A DNA stretch of 41,102 bases. It comes from Bacteroidaceae bacterium (GTDB lineage Bacteria > Bacteroidota > Bacteroidia > Bacteroidales > Bacteroidaceae). Positions 40,380 through 41,102 of the stretch are shown here, one piece after another. Position 1 is the stretch's first letter, and every line of letters starts with the position of its first letter. Where the stretch lies: contig JAFZKA010000124.1 in the NCBI GenBank assembly GCA_017551925.1, positions 1 to 41,102 of the forward strand. Reading direction: 5' to 3'. The position numbers and the translations under genes are program-made. A model generated the notes under the pieces. That model was not told where the DNA came from, did not search any database, and worked only from the letters and a program-made list of their open reading frames with translations.

Positions 40380-41102
40380 GGCCGATGCCTTAACGGCCGA
40401 TATCCCTGTATCGCGGGCTGGCAGGTCTGTATCAGAGGGCCTTCTGCAAATGGAAGCAGAGTTTTACTTACGGCCCCGCCCTATAGAGGTAGCAGCCAGT
40501 GGCCCGAACCGTGAACCCTCCGGTTCACGCGCCACCCAATAGTGGTATAGAAAGCCTTATACACCCGCCCAGTGGCCACTGTCTGGATTGTTTAACCCAG
40601 AACAGCCGGCGCCTGGAAATAAAGGAATAGAGCACTATTGGGTCCTTCTCAGTTCCAGTCCCCGTCTGTTCTTCCCGTGAGGCCGTCTGCAAATAGAAAC
40701 CGCATCAAACCCCAAACCTTCCTTCACCATCCTGCAAATAGAAACTATCCTGCACAATTCCAACCGCACTGCAGTAACAGTAATAAGGTGTTCCATACCA
40801 TTGTTATATCTACACCCTCCACGGTGCAAGCACTGTTCCTGGCATAGATATAACAATCGTATTCCACGCTTCTTTTAATTGCGGCTTCTGGCCGCAATGG
40901 AGTACGGCTCGCTTTGAAACTATAGTGCAGTCTTTTCCAGTATGTAACATAATGGAATTCTTGATTATTTAAAAATGCCCTCCCGCACTCGGTCATTTGT
41001 AAATAATCCCCACTATGTTAAATACTTCCAGCATCAGGCGGTCAGGCCCTCAAAAACAAATGTATCGCACCTGCGCTTCCTGCCGCCAGCGTCAAGCGCA
41101 AC
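40380..41102. other. Gene-free right end with inverted and direct repeats
   Basis: No convincing reading frame over about 720 bp. Visible structure: hairpin GTGAACC CTCC GGTTCAC near 40516; CTGCAAATAGAAAC at 40687-40700 and again at 40732-40745 (45 bp apart), with a related copy at 40444; the stem 40795-40812 / 40845-40862; and ATTGCGGC / GCCGCAAT at 40878-40898. It could be noncoding RNA, a remnant of an integrated element, or the edge of a larger repeat; I cannot decide. Confidence 0.5.
40795..40862. repeat. 18-bp inverted repeat with 32-nt loop
   Basis: Left arm 40795-40812 (ATACCATTGTTATATCTA) and right arm 40845-40862 (TAGATATAACAATCGTAT) are complementary except at one position. The loop contains CACCCTCCACGGTGCAAG, which can form a small inner hairpin. 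There is no T run, so it is not an ordinary terminator. Confidence 0.65.

Noticed and set aside
40687-40745. CRISPR array
   Set aside because: Only two exact short repeats, no further units at regular spacing and no cas genes in the window.
40795-40862. Integron attC site or diversity-generating template repeat
   Set aside because: The core triplets are in the wrong orientation for attC, and no reverse transcriptase, integrase or variable repeat is visible.
40638-40996. Short open frames of 69-83 codons on both strands
   Set aside because: They overlap each other and cross the strong inverted repeat; no promoter, start context or protein-like pattern.

Overview
The window looks like chromosomal DNA from a Bacteroidales bacterium, probably Prevotellaceae-like. 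Nearly every transcription unit is preceded by a Bacteroidetes-type -7 box (TAnnTTTG, as in TATCTTTG, TATATTTG or TACCTTTG), usually close to the start codon and without a Shine-Dalgarno sequence. The gene content fits this: DUF4831 and DUF5020-type proteins, a FISUMP-like lipoprotein, a Bacteroidetes GH77 enzyme with an N-terminal CBM20-like domain, and a tmRNA tag GETNFALAA.

Left, 1-7.76 kb, accessory region. Small unrecognised genes surround a hipBA pair, an Rnl2-type RNA ligase and a calcineurin-like metallophosphoesterase. A nearly perfect 31-bp palindrome occurs three times, each copy exactly 19 bp upstream of a leftward -7 box. Two copies also face a rightward -7 box at 19 or 20 bp. 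The palindrome ends supply the -33 element, so an operator appears to control four or five transcription units: the unknown operon 1724-288, RNA ligase plus small partner, metallophosphoesterase, a 196-aa protein, and possibly hipBA. Next to it are two divergent genes with a related winged-helix-like domain, separated by a perfect 16-bp palindrome. This is the best candidate for an undescribed system, perhaps a regulated RNA-repair or stress module; its function is inference.

Middle, 7.8-36.8 kb, mostly housekeeping and envelope genes. A Wza-like/Wzz-like export pair is followed by a queuosine-precursor operon (YhhQ-type transporter, QueF) with a candidate preQ1-I riboswitch directly before the transporter start. 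Then come a prolyl-tRNA editing protein, surface lipoproteins, tRNA-His, an AGCS amino-acid symporter with a 54-aa gene before it, a Kv-like channel coupled to a GH9 glucanase, ffh-folD-capA, GH77 amylomaltase, a nucleobase uptake cluster (UraA, DUF5020 outer-membrane protein, AzgA), NnrD-DUF4831, hpt-adk-obgE and a probably highly expressed secreted protein. Three intergenic spaces at about 18.8, 22.1 and 25.4 kb carry mosaic copies of one inverted-repeat family. A GGGGACTGTCCCC hairpin repeat has supplied the last codons of queF.

Right, 36.8-41.1 kb. The tmRNA gene ssrA is followed by what looks like an integrated-element remnant: an unknown gene, a lysis-like cassette (lipoprotein with a C-terminal membrane segment resembling a u-spanin, GH24 endolysin, membrane-anchored coiled-coil protein), a GNAT acetyltransferase and about 0.7 kb of gene-free DNA with strong inverted repeats. 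No integrase or phage structural gene is visible.
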